DNA of 46,838 nucleotides, taken from a bacterium. Its GTDB lineage: Bacteria; Ratteibacteria; UBA8468; B48-G9; DSTR01. The stretch is taken from NCBI GenBank assembly GCA_029551285.1, contig JAKPFT010000010.1, positions 1 through 46,838 on the forward strand, read 5' to 3'. The notes under the pieces are model-generated. The model was not told the origin of the DNA. It ran no database searches and saw only the letters and a list, made by a program, of their open reading frames with translations. A program made the translations under genes and the position numbers. Below, in pieces: positions 34,611 through 43,054 of this stretch (its first letter is position 1; every line of letters begins with the position of its first letter).

Positions 34611-35501
34611 ATGGCCTTCTTAGGCTTGGGCAAACCTGACATTGATAAACTTATTTCTACCCAGGATACCGGCGGTCTCATCAAGGCCCTCAGTTACCAT
34701 AAAGACCCCTACATCCAGAAAAAAGCAGCAGAACAACTGGGTCGCCTCAAGGTGGAGCGAGCCGTGGAACCCCTGGGGAAGTGCCTCTCGGCTAAAGACC
34801 CTTCCGTCAGGGCGAAAGCGGCTGAAGCCTTAGGCCGCATTGGCGGGTCAGAGGCCTTATCATACCTGCTCACGGTTTTACATGATTCGGAAGAAAATGT
34901 GCGCTTTATGGTGGTTGAAGCCCTGGGCCGGATCGGTGGACCAGGCGCCGTAGCGGCCATTCTGGAGGCGATGGCTGATAAAGTAGAAGGTGTGCGCGGA
35001 GCAGCCGCGGAAGCGGCAGGCAGGATCGCCAGCCCTGCGGCTGTCCCGGGGCTGGTGAAGGCCCTGGATGACCGGAAAGCCGGCGTCAGGCTGAAAGCGG
35101 CTGAGGCCCTCGGAGCCATTGGTGAGCCAGCCTTTGAACCCACACTTCAAACTCTGAAAACAACCTCCTCGGCAGCCTGTCGGTGGGCCGCGGTGTATGC
35201 TCTTGGTCTTATCCGTAATCCCAGAGCCGTGGAAACCCTGATAAGGTTTGCCGGCGATGGCTCCGCAGAAGTTCGCGAGGCCGTAATGGAAGCCCTGGGA
35301 AGAATTGGTGATAAAAGAAGCGTGGACACTCTGATTCAGGGCCTTAAGGACCAGGAATGGCCTGTGCGCAAGAAGGCTGCTGATGGGCTGGGACGCATCG
35401 GCGAGGTCCGCGCTTTACCTTTCCTGGAGGAAGCCCTCGGCCGCGAAACCTCCAGGGATGTGGAACACACTATTCGCCGCGCCATTGAAATCTTGAAGTA
35501 A
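34611..35501 (+). CDS. HEAT-repeat protein (PBS-lyase HEAT-like)
   Basis: A 296-residue protein made of about nine HEAT-like repeats of about 31 residues, each ending in a variant of VRxKAAEALGRIG, from AAEQLGRL near residue 45 to the C-terminus. It has no signal peptide or catalytic motif. The fold is an alpha solenoid used as a protein-binding scaffold; some relatives attach or detach phycobilins, which is not suggested here. ATG 34611 follows AAGGAGGGG. It is the first gene of a plus-strand set with the SDR (24-base gap) and the large secreted glycosidase. Confidence 0.9.
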   Translation: MAFLGLGKPDIDKLISTQDTGGLIKALSYHKDPYIQKKAAEQLGRLKVERAVEPLGKCLSAKDPSVRAKAAEALGRIGGSEALSYLLTVLHDSEENVRFMVVEALGRIGGPGAVAAILEAMADKVEGVRGAAAEAAGRIASPAAVPGLVKALDDRKAGVRLKAAEALGAIGEPAFEPTLQTLKTTSSAACRWAAVYALGLIRNPRAVETLIRFAGDGSAEVREAVMEALGRIGDKRSVDTLIQGLKDQEWPVRKKAADGLGRIGEVRALPFLEEALGRETSRDVEHTIRRAIEILK

Positions 35502-35525
35502 GTCCTAAAACATCCTGAGAAAACT

Positions 35526-36569
35526 ATGGCCACAGGCAAGTTGCCGGAAAGAATTGAAAACGAAGAAAGCCTGGAAGAAATACTCAGCCGGCCCGGCAGC
35601 GCTGTTATTGACACTCTGGCCCAGCTGCCCGGGGACATACTTATCCTTGGTGTCGCCGGAAAAATTGGTCCTTCCTTTGCCCGGCTAATCGGCCGTGCCT
35701 GTCAGGCCACCGGATTGAAGAAACGAATTACTGGCGTAGCCCGTTTTACCAACCAGGAAGTGCACGAATATCTTACCCGCTCAGGTATTGAAACCATTAC
35801 CGGTGACCTTCTTGACCAGGAGTTAGTAGCCAGACTTCCGGAAGCAGAAAATGTCTTCTTTATGGCCGGGATGAAGTTTGGCGCCACAGGAAACGAACCG
35901 CTTACCTGGGCAATGAATACCTATGTTCCAGCCCTGGTAGCGCACCGTTTTCAAAGGTCCAGGATTGTGGCCTTTTCCACCGGGAATGTCTATCCCTTCG
36001 TTCCGGTTTCCTCAGGCGGGTGCAAGGAAACTGATCCGGTGGGTCCTGTTGGCGAATATGCCCAGTCCTGTCTTGGTCGGGAAAGAATGTTCCAGTACTT
36101 TTCTTCTCTTCACAGAACGCCGGTCTGCCTCATCCGTCTGAATTACGCCTGTGAGTTAAGGTATGGCGTGCTGGTGGACATCGCGCTGAAGGTTAAATCG
36201 GGTCAACCTGTTTCCCTGTCCACCGGTTTTGTCAATGTTATCTGGCAGGGCCACGTCAATCAGGTCACGGTGCAGTGTTTGAAGTTATGCCAGTCACCCC
36301 CAAGGATTATCAATCTCACTGGAAGGGAAATAATTTCGGTCCGGCAGTTGGCTCTTCGTTTCGGCCAGATTTTCAAAAAGCAACCTGTTTTTGAAGGAAC
36401 TGAAGCTGAAACGGCTCTCCTGGCTGATGCCACTCTGGCGGAAAAACTTTTCGGACCGCCGGAAGTAGATCTGGAACAGATGGTTACCTGGGTGGCTGAC
36501 TGGATTTCTTCCGGGGAAAGAGTTCTGGGTAAGCCAACTCATTTTGAGACGCGTAACGGCCGCTTCTAA
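35526..36569 (+). CDS. NAD-dependent epimerase/dehydratase (extended SDR), YxxxK lysine replaced
   Basis: A 347-residue extended short-chain dehydrogenase. The nucleotide site ILILGVAGKIGPSFARLI (GxxGxxG) is at about residue 39, after a 38-residue N-terminal extension. VFFMAGMKFGATG, the IVAFSTGNVYPFV strand and the RLNYACELRYGVL region are family-typical. The catalytic YxxxK reads YAQSC, with Cys at the lysine position. Catalysis would therefore differ from classical epimerases, though the NAD fold looks intact. The likely substrate is a nucleotide sugar or sugar acid. The stop lies 10 bases before the next gene's ATG. Confidence 0.8.
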   Translation: MATGKLPERIENEESLEEILSRPGSAVIDTLAQLPGDILILGVAGKIGPSFARLIGRACQATGLKKRITGVARFTNQEVHEYLTRSGIETITGDLLDQELVARLPEAENVFFMAGMKFGATGNEPLTWAMNTYVPALVAHRFQRSRIVAFSTGNVYPFVPVSSGGCKETDPVGPVGEYAQSCLGRERMFQYFSSLHRTPVCLIRLNYACELRYGVLVDIALKVKSGQPVSLSTGFVNVIWQGHVNQVTVQCLKLCQSPPRIINLTGREIISVRQLALRFGQIFKKQPVFEGTEAETALLADATLAEKLFGPPEVDLEQMVTWVADWISSGERVLGKPTHFETRNGRF

Positions 36570-36579
36570 AAAGGGACCC

Positions 36580-39500
36580 ATGCCCAGAAAATTACTCCTG
36601 ATGGCAGGCTTGTTTTTGGCCAGCGCCTGGTGCCAGGCCGCGACGGAGAAAGCCCCGTCGCAGTTGCCCGCGGTGACGGAACTTTTCACGGAAAGGGTCA
36701 GGGTTCTTTATCTGGCCCGGGGCGCTTCCCACCAGCACTATTACGCGCTCAATTTCCTGGAGCGTCATACCAATTTACGGTTCATTTACCAGCGGGACAG
36801 CGACCCGGAAAATCCCGGCAACGATGACTCGGCCGCCATCACTGACGGCATCCTCTGGGATTTAAGTTCCTTCCCGGCGAAGTTGAAAGAGAGAATTGAA
36901 CGGTTGGAAGGTTATCTCAGACGAAAACAGTTTGATTTCATCGTACTGGAAGCCAGAAAGTTTCCTTCAGAGATAGAAAAACTGCTGGTTGATTATGTCG
37001 CTTCCGGTGGCAAACTGGTCTGGCTGGGTGGCTCCGCAGTGGAAGAAGGCATCCTGGCCACACTCAGTCCCTTCACCCCCTCCCCGGCCGCCGCAGGCAG
37101 AAGACAGACACAGACCGTTGAAGTCCTGGAACCTGAGTTTTCCATTCTCGCCAATTTGCCGGTGGCGGAACTGTTCGGGCAGATTAACGGCTCTCCGGTT
37201 CATTTCAAAAAGGGAGTGCAGCCCCTGGTGCGAAGTCTCCCCTCGCAGAACGGTCTTCTGGGTTTGATGAGGATTGGACAGGGCTATGTCCTGGCCTGCA
37301 ATTTTTCACCCATGGTGCCCTGCCGTCACGCTTTTGCAGAACCGGAAAGCTTTAACAGTGACTTTCTCTGGGCCTGCTTCTGGGAACAGCTTGGCCAGGC
37401 GTGGAAAAGAGGAGTGCCTTCTCCCCGAATAAGCCTGGTGCCTCCAGCGGAAACCGTTACGGCTGGCCAGAATTTCCAGGTAGAGATTAGAATGCTTGAC
37501 AGGGTGGCTTTCCCTCTGAGATTGACCCTCACCGTAGAAGATGCTTCCGGAGAGGCGGTGGCCAGTATTCCCCTGACCTTGCAGTCTGAAACAGGGAAAA
37601 TCAGGATAACCGTGTCCCTCCCGGAGTGGTTACCAACCGGTAGTTACCTGCTGAAAGTGGCCCCTGCTGGCTCTGGCCAGAAGTGGTCGGCCTACGGTCT
37701 GGTCAGGGTGAAGGGCAGCCTCACCTGTGAACTTACTTCTGACCGTTACGGCACTGCGGCCGGTGGCGAAATCAGTTTTAGAGCCACGGTGCGCTGTCAG
37801 CAGGGCCAGGTACTTAAAGCCCGGTGGATGGTGGTCAACCCGTTCGGCCGGCTGGTGGCTTACCAGGTTCAACCGGCAGCGCTTTTCCCTGAGACAGAAA
37901 ACACACTGACTTTTACCTGGAAGATGCAAGACTATGGGGTTGAAGGGTGGGCCTTTCGCACCATCCTGCAGTTGCAGGACAGTCAGGGAAAAATCCGCTC
38001 CCAGAGGGCACTGTGGTTCTGGCGTTACCAGCCCTGGACCATGAGAGAAAAATTTCTGTTCAGCAATTACTGGGCCGGGATGAGCCATGTTCCGTCCAGT
38101 TTGATGCCGCTTTTTGTCAGGTACCATCGTCAGGTCGGGTACAACGGCGGCCACAGCTGGCAAGAACCGTACTATTCCCGATTTAACATGCGAGCCTGGT
38201 ACCAGTGGCCAGCCACGGGGATGGAAAGTTTCACCGGCAACTTTCAGACCCCTGACTTTTCTCACCTGAAGAAACGAGCCGAGGAGACTTTTTCCCGGAC
38301 CCATCATACCGCCGCCTATGTCATCCAGGACTTTGGTGAAGAAACGGGCTTTTACTACCACTGGAGCAACAACCCTTTTGGCCGGACCTGGCTTCAGGAC
38401 AAGGATATTCCAGAAGGGGCCCACCGCCTCTTTCAACTTTACCTGCGAGAAAAGTACGGCCGGATTGACCGCCTCAACACGGAATGGGAAACAAAGTATC
38501 GTGACTTCAGCGAAGTAAAACTCAGGACTGAAAACGGTTATCCCGCGGGCTGGCTCTTCGGAAAACCGCCGGCAAAAGTTCCTGATAATATCGCTCCACT
38601 CTTAGATACCCATGGTTTCTTTTTCTGGTACACCCGGCAGGTAGCGGAGACTTTAACCAGCCGGTTGAAAGAGTTAAATCCCGTCTCTGACTGGTCCATG
38701 AGTTTTTCCCTGACTTTCAACCTTTTCAGCCCGGTGCCGATGACAATGGTCCATCCGGTTTACCACGCGAGCGTGCTGGCCCCCTGGCACGATAAAGCGC
38801 TGGCCAGGTCAAAGAATGGTTCCACTCCTTTTTTCAGTTTCCACTGGGGCTTTGACGAAGATGAGCGGGTCTGGGGTCAGTTCTGGAACCATAGTCTGGC
38901 GGCCCTGGCCACCTTCATGTCTAACTGGGGCTCTCAGTTTAACTGTGACCTGACCCATTCCCGTTCCACTCTACTGCTGAAACGTCTCCTGGCCAGGGTG
39001 AGACCGCGGGAGCAGTTTTTCCTGAGTTGCTATCCGGTGGCAGACTTTGACGTCGGTATTTATCACCCGGACCTGGACTGGCAAACAGTCCACAGCCGTC
39101 CCAACTTCTACTTGCGGGCCAGCGGGTCCCAGGCCACTACCATGGGCCAACTCGGTTTCAAACCGGTGGGCACGGGATGGCTGGGCGGACCTGAATTCCA
39201 GGTTTACAACGCCCTGAATTCTTCCGGTTATGTAGCCCGTTTTATTACCGAAGAAGAGATACCCAGGTGTCGGGCGATTGTCGTCCCGTATGTGGAGACA
39301 ATGCCCGAGACTGCAGCCGCGAGGTTACGCGATTTCGTGGCGGCGGGAGGACTTCTGGTCACCATGCCGGTGCTGGCTACCCATAACGGTTACGGTCGTC
39401 CTTATCCGGTCTGCCCCGGTGGCGGCCTCAATGAAGTCATCGGTGTAACGCTGGAACCAGCCATCATTGGCCAGCGCAGTCTGGTGACCCTGGGGACTAA

Positions 39501-41043
39501 TCCCGTTATACCCTGGCATTTTCTCCAGCGAGCCGGTAGTGAACCGTGCTATTTGTGGACTTTTGGTCACCAGAGAGTGCCGCAGATGTCCCCGGACACG
39601 CAGGTGGTGGTGAAGTTGTACGACGGAGAACCAGCCATAACCGTACATTCTTTTGGCAAGGGCAAAGCTATCCATCTGAACATGTTTACCTTTGAGCCGT
39701 TTGACCCGTATGAGTTCAGTTCCTTTCAGGCCGAATCACTCCGGGAACTTTTTGACAATCTTCTGCAGTGGCACGGCCTTAAGCCTTTTCTCACTGTAGA
39801 ATGGCCACTGCTTTACGGCCAGGCTGTTGACCACTGGACGCTTTACCAGTACCGTTTGAAGGATAGTCCGGTCAGGGTCCTGGCCCTTTTCAGTGACCGC
39901 ACCAGTCCAGCCATCACCGCGCAGGTGGTGCTCAGAGAACCCGTGGAGGAAGTTATTGATGTTCTTGCCAACCAGCGGCTTCCCCTTCGGAGACGTTCTG
40001 GCGGTCTAACCACCGAAGAAACTGAACCGTTTGCGTTCACTAAATCAAACCGGGCCACGCTGCCTGCCGGCTACTTCTTCCCGGTAAGTCTGTCACCCGG
40101 ACAGGTGGCCTTTTTTGCCCTGGTACCGTTTAAAATGGTTCCGGTGCAGGCTGCACTGCGTAAATCACAGTTAATTGCCGGCCGGGACTATCTGGAATTA
40201 ACGATAACGGTCCCGGAGGAAAAAGGGAAACCAGCCTCTGACAGCCGCCCGGTTCATCTGGACATTTTCGGACCCAGGGGGCAGCCCCTGCCGGAGATGA
40301 GCCGCCGGCTTAATGTCAAAGGCAAACAGACACTTTTCCTCCCTATCCCCCTGACTGCGCCAGGCGGTCGCTGGAGGTTAAACATTACTGATGTGCTGAG
40401 CGGTTATCAGAAGAGACTTTTCCCCTTGATTGTTGCCGCAGATAATCTGCCGGAACCGCCCGATATCTTTTCGGCCTCAACCCAGCCGAAACGGATAGAA
40501 ATCAGCGATAGAGAGTTCTGTTTGCTCCTGGAAAACCTGCGGAAAATCTATCTCACCGGCGGCACCGGCGACAAAGTAAGCCTGAGTTACTACTGTTTTG
40601 AAAGTGACATCAGCCGTCACAGAATTGCCCAGTTACTCCTGGAAACTGACTGGTTGAAAAAAGTTGATGCCCTGAAAAAATATCTTGCCTCCGGGCAGAC
40701 AGTCATTTTACTCGGTGAAGACCTTGGTTTTGACCCGGAAAGTGGCCTTTCCCTGGAGACACTGACAGAAGAAAATTCAGACCCTTCGGTTGATTCAGCC
40801 GCAGGCGGAAAGTTGCCAGCGCTTCCTTCAGCCAGCATCATTCCGGCAATAGAAAAACTCACGGAGACCAGGGACCTGATGGCCCGGTTGCAGAAAGAGC
40901 GAAGGCTGGTGCTTCCGGTCGGGAAAGGCAAAATTCTACTGGACCTCGCCTCTTTTGACCAGGCTGGACAGGAAAATAGCCTCTTCCATCTTAGTCACTA
41001 TCGCTGGCTTCAATCCCTGCCGGTGGAATTCCGTCAAGAATAA
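36580..41043 (+). CDS. Very large secreted GH42-like glycosidase with GATase-like domains
   Basis: A 1487-residue exported protein. Signal peptide 1-21 (LLLMAGLFLASAWCQA). Residues about 35-250 form a glutamine-amidotransferase-like fold (VLYLARGASHQHYY, then KLLVDYVASGGKLVWLGG). About 285-480 are beta-sandwich domains. About 490-830 form a TIM barrel of GH42/GH2-like type, with Glu587-Glu588 in IQDFGEETGF as candidate acid/base, and LREKYGRIDRLNTEWETKYRDFSEV as in beta-galactosidases. About 880-1060 form a second GATase-like domain (IVVPYVETMPETAAARLRDFVAAGG), as in the GH42 trimerisation domain. Further beta domains and a short GATase-like end follow. ATG 36580 follows AAGGGA. The exact substrate is unknown. 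Confidence 0.7.
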   Translation: MPRKLLLMAGLFLASAWCQAATEKAPSQLPAVTELFTERVRVLYLARGASHQHYYALNFLERHTNLRFIYQRDSDPENPGNDDSAAITDGILWDLSSFPAKLKERIERLEGYLRRKQFDFIVLEARKFPSEIEKLLVDYVASGGKLVWLGGSAVEEGILATLSPFTPSPAAAGRRQTQTVEVLEPEFSILANLPVAELFGQINGSPVHFKKGVQPLVRSLPSQNGLLGLMRIGQGYVLACNFSPMVPCRHAFAEPESFNSDFLWACFWEQLGQAWKRGVPSPRISLVPPAETVTAGQNFQVEIRMLDRVAFPLRLTLTVEDASGEAVASIPLTLQSETGKIRITVSLPEWLPTGSYLLKVAPAGSGQKWSAYGLVRVKGSLTCELTSDRYGTAAGGEISFRATVRCQQGQVLKARWMVVNPFGRLVAYQVQPAALFPETENTLTFTWKMQDYGVEGWAFRTILQLQDSQGKIRSQRALWFWRYQPWTMREKFLFSNYWAGMSHVPSSLMPLFVRYHRQVGYNGGHSWQEPYYSRFNMRAWYQWPATGMESFTGNFQTPDFSHLKKRAEETFSRTHHTAAYVIQDFGEETGFYYHWSNNPFGRTWLQDKDIPEGAHRLFQLYLREKYGRIDRLNTEWETKYRDFSEVKLRTENGYPAGWLFGKPPAKVPDNIAPLLDTHGFFFWYTRQVAETLTSRLKELNPVSDWSMSFSLTFNLFSPVPMTMVHPVYHASVLAPWHDKALARSKNGSTPFFSFHWGFDEDERVWGQFWNHSLAALATFMSNWGSQFNCDLTHSRSTLLLKRLLARVRPREQFFLSCYPVADFDVGIYHPDLDWQTVHSRPNFYLRASGSQATTMGQLGFKPVGTGWLGGPEFQVYNALNSSGYVARFITEEEIPRCRAIVVPYVETMPETAAARLRDFVAAGGLLVTMPVLATHNGYGRPYPVCPGGGLNEVIGVTLEPAIIGQRSLVTLGTNPVIPWHFLQRAGSEPCYLWTFGHQRVPQMSPDTQVVVKLYDGEPAITVHSFGKGKAIHLNMFTFEPFDPYEFSSFQAESLRELFDNLLQWHGLKPFLTVEWPLLYGQAVDHWTLYQYRLKDSPVRVLALFSDRTSPAITAQVVLREPVEEVIDVLANQRLPLRRRSGGLTTEETEPFAFTKSNRATLPAGYFFPVSLSPGQVAFFALVPFKMVPVQAALRKSQLIAGRDYLELTITVPEEKGKPASDSRPVHLDIFGPRGQPLPEMSRRLNVKGKQTLFLPIPLTAPGGRWRLNITDVLSGYQKRLFPLIVAADNLPEPPDIFSASTQPKRIEISDREFCLLLENLRKIYLTGGTGDKVSLSYYCFESDISRHRIAQLLLETDWLKKVDALKKYLASGQTVILLGEDLGFDPESGLSLETLTEENSDPSVDSAAGGKLPALPSASIIPAIEKLTETRDLMARLQKERRLVLPVGKGKILLDLASFDQAGQENSLFHLSHYRWLQSLPVEFRQE

Positions 41044-41049
41044 TCCATT

Positions 41050-41340
41050 AAATTTTGACATAAAGAGCGTGGTGGTGAGGGAGGGTGTCTGACTTCGGGA
41101 AGATTTCCGTCCACACGCCTTGCCGCAGACAAGACTACGCACCCAATCGGTTGCTGGCGCGAACTCATTCGCCCGGTGGCGAACTGGAGACACCGCCGGG
41201 TAAGGTGGGCGTCCCGGATTGACTTTTGGGGGACGCTCACCGAACGCTGCCGCTTTGGGTGCTTGTCTTGTATCTACTCCATCGGCTACCGTGGCTTGAA
41301 ATCTTCCCTTGTTGACACCCCGAGTCTTATTTCGGGATTT
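41050..41340 (-). repeat. Fold-back repeat element, copy B
   Basis: This 291-base element matches copy A in reverse orientation. It has imperfect terminal inverted repeats (AAATTTTGACATAAAG 41050-41065 and CTTATTTCGGGATTT 41326-41340). Inner pairs are GGGAAGATTTC (41097-41107) with GAAATCTTCCC (41298-41308), ACAAGAC (41129-41135) with GTCTTGT (41265-41271), and GCACCCAA (41139-41146) with TTGGGTGC (41255-41262). The small hairpin is TTCGCC/GGCGAA around 41168-41183. The conserved box lies at 41210-41240. No target duplication is visible. It fills most of the 352-base gap between the GH42-like and GH123-like genes. Short frames inside it are not credible proteins. Confidence 0.7.
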
Positions 41341-41380
41341 CTCATAATCGGGGAGACCTGGCGTCAAAGAGCAGGGTGTG

Positions 41381-41389
41381 TGGTAAAAT
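41381..41389 (+). promoter_or_regulatory. Extended -10 promoter candidate, leaderless
   Basis: TGG-TAAAAT ends seven bases before ATG 41396, so the transcript could begin at the start codon itself. No Shine-Dalgarno is visible. It lies 40 bases outside repeat copy B. Confidence 0.4.
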
Positions 41390-41395
41390 AAACAC

Positions 41396-43039
41396 ATGAA
41401 ACAGGTGACGGTTAGTCTTTTGCTCTCAATGCTTCTGGCTTTCAACACGACCGGGGCCGTGGATATCAAGCAACTACCGGAAGAAGAAAAATCACTGGCA
41501 GATACGGTTGACCCCTGGGGATTAGCCTTTAGCGACCAGTTAAAACGGTTCAGTTCCTACTTTGAAAGCTTTCCCGAAGCGGAATTTGTCGTCGGCCTGA
41601 CCCACAACCTGGTAAAAATCTGGCCGAACAAGTACTGGTTCCGCGGGATGATTATCGGGCCAGACCAGCTGCGCCAGTCCGGAAACCTCTGGACAGTGAC
41701 CGGCGCCACCGCCAGCTTCCAGGTGGCGATTTTACCGCGCACCGGTGCGGCTGAGGCGCGGTATACCGTGACTGTTTCTGCTCCGGTGCCGGTGGCAATC
41801 TTCAGAGAAAATTTTGTTACCCTTGAGTCTCCACCCTATCCGCGTTTTCAGAGCCAGGCCTGGCCTGACCCGCTAACCCCGGAGAACACCTGCAAATTAT
41901 CCGGAGTACAGGCCGGTGTCTTTCTGATAGAACTGAAAATTCCGCAGTCAGAGAGAGGACCGCGTTTTCTCTGTAATGTTCAGGTGAGTGGCGAACGCGG
42001 TCGTCCTGTCCGTTTTTCCATACCAGTAGAAGTGGTTCGTCTGAATATAAGGCCCAAGGACTTCCCCCTGGTGGCCTGGTTCAGTCAGGGAAAACTCAGC
42101 CAGGCCCAGTTTGAAGAAATGTGTGTTATGGTCCTGGAGCATCACCTGCAGCCCTTCTGCCAGGAGTATCTTGGTGTCCTGTGGCGTGACCCGGCCAGAT
42201 TTGAGCAGTTCGTGCGCTTCCTCATGGAAAAAGGACAGCGTTACTTCCAGGTAGCCAAGGTGGACACCACACTTTACGATTTCCTAAAAGCAAAAAACTG
42301 GTTGCCGTACTTCCTCGTTTACAGCAACGTGGATGAACCTTCGGAAGAAACCTTCCGGCAGAAAAATATTCCCTACGCCACAGAATTCCGAAACCGGTTC
42401 CCGGGGCTCCGCCTTTTTCTGGCATCAGAGTTTCACCCGGAGATGGAAAAGGGCTGCGACATCTGGCTGACCGACCTGTCCAGCTCCCGCTATGACCCGC
42501 GAAACTTTAAACTTCCGGCGCAACCGGAGATGTGGCACTACTACTGTCATCTACCCATTAATTTCCAGATGCGCGCGCCGCTGACTCAAGCGCCGAACAT
42601 GCTCATTGACAATCCTGCCATAGAGCACCGAATCGGCCTCTGGATGTCATGGCATTTTGGCGCCAGAGGCGTTTTTATCTGGGCCGGCAACCGAGAATGG
42701 AATGTGGTCAAGGATTTCTGGGAGACCGGGGTCTTCGCCGCGCAGTCTTACAAATATCCCTATGGCGGCCAGCACCACGGAAATGGATTTCTCGTTTATC
42801 CGCCGGTTAGTCCTGACGGAGCGGTGCTACCCTCCTTAAGGCTGAAAATACTCCGGGACGCCATGGAAGATATTGCCATTTTCACGGCGGCCCAGAAACA
42901 GTATGGAAGGCAATTAAAAGAAGCCGTTAGCCCGGTGCCCGGTGTTTTCCTTCACCCTCACTATTACGACCACCTGCCAGAGACACTGCTGCAGCACCGG
43001 GATACGGTCCTGGCTCAACTGCGAAAATTAGGTTTGTAG
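41396..43039 (+). CDS. Secreted GH123-like protein (DUF4091 C-terminus)
   Basis: A 547-residue protein with signal peptide 1-21 (SLLLSMLLAFNTTGA). Residues about 60-220 form a beta-sandwich typical of GH123 N-termini. The barrel runs from about 225, with the adjacent catalytic pair Asp313-Glu314 in YSNVDEPSEETF, as in the substrate-assisted GH123 N-acetylgalactosaminidase family. The C-terminal segment SLRLKILRDAMEDIAIFTA is the DUF4091 signature. It likely removes N-acetyl-hexosamine residues. This fits the PIG-L deacetylase found elsewhere in the window. The gene follows repeat copy B and is 15 bases from the next gene. Confidence 0.8.
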   Translation: MKQVTVSLLLSMLLAFNTTGAVDIKQLPEEEKSLADTVDPWGLAFSDQLKRFSSYFESFPEAEFVVGLTHNLVKIWPNKYWFRGMIIGPDQLRQSGNLWTVTGATASFQVAILPRTGAAEARYTVTVSAPVPVAIFRENFVTLESPPYPRFQSQAWPDPLTPENTCKLSGVQAGVFLIELKIPQSERGPRFLCNVQVSGERGRPVRFSIPVEVVRLNIRPKDFPLVAWFSQGKLSQAQFEEMCVMVLEHHLQPFCQEYLGVLWRDPARFEQFVRFLMEKGQRYFQVAKVDTTLYDFLKAKNWLPYFLVYSNVDEPSEETFRQKNIPYATEFRNRFPGLRLFLASEFHPEMEKGCDIWLTDLSSSRYDPRNFKLPAQPEMWHYYCHLPINFQMRAPLTQAPNMLIDNPAIEHRIGLWMSWHFGARGVFIWAGNREWNVVKDFWETGVFAAQSYKYPYGGQHHGNGFLVYPPVSPDGAVLPSLRLKILRDAMEDIAIFTAAQKQYGRQLKEAVSPVPGVFLHPHYYDHLPETLLQHRDTVLAQLRKLGL

Positions 43040-43054
43040 GATTTCCACTGAGAA

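Noticed and set aside
37630-38436. Minus-strand frame of 268 codons inside the large GH42-like gene
   Set aside because: It is a shadow of a well-supported gene. The antisense product shows no domain or start signal.
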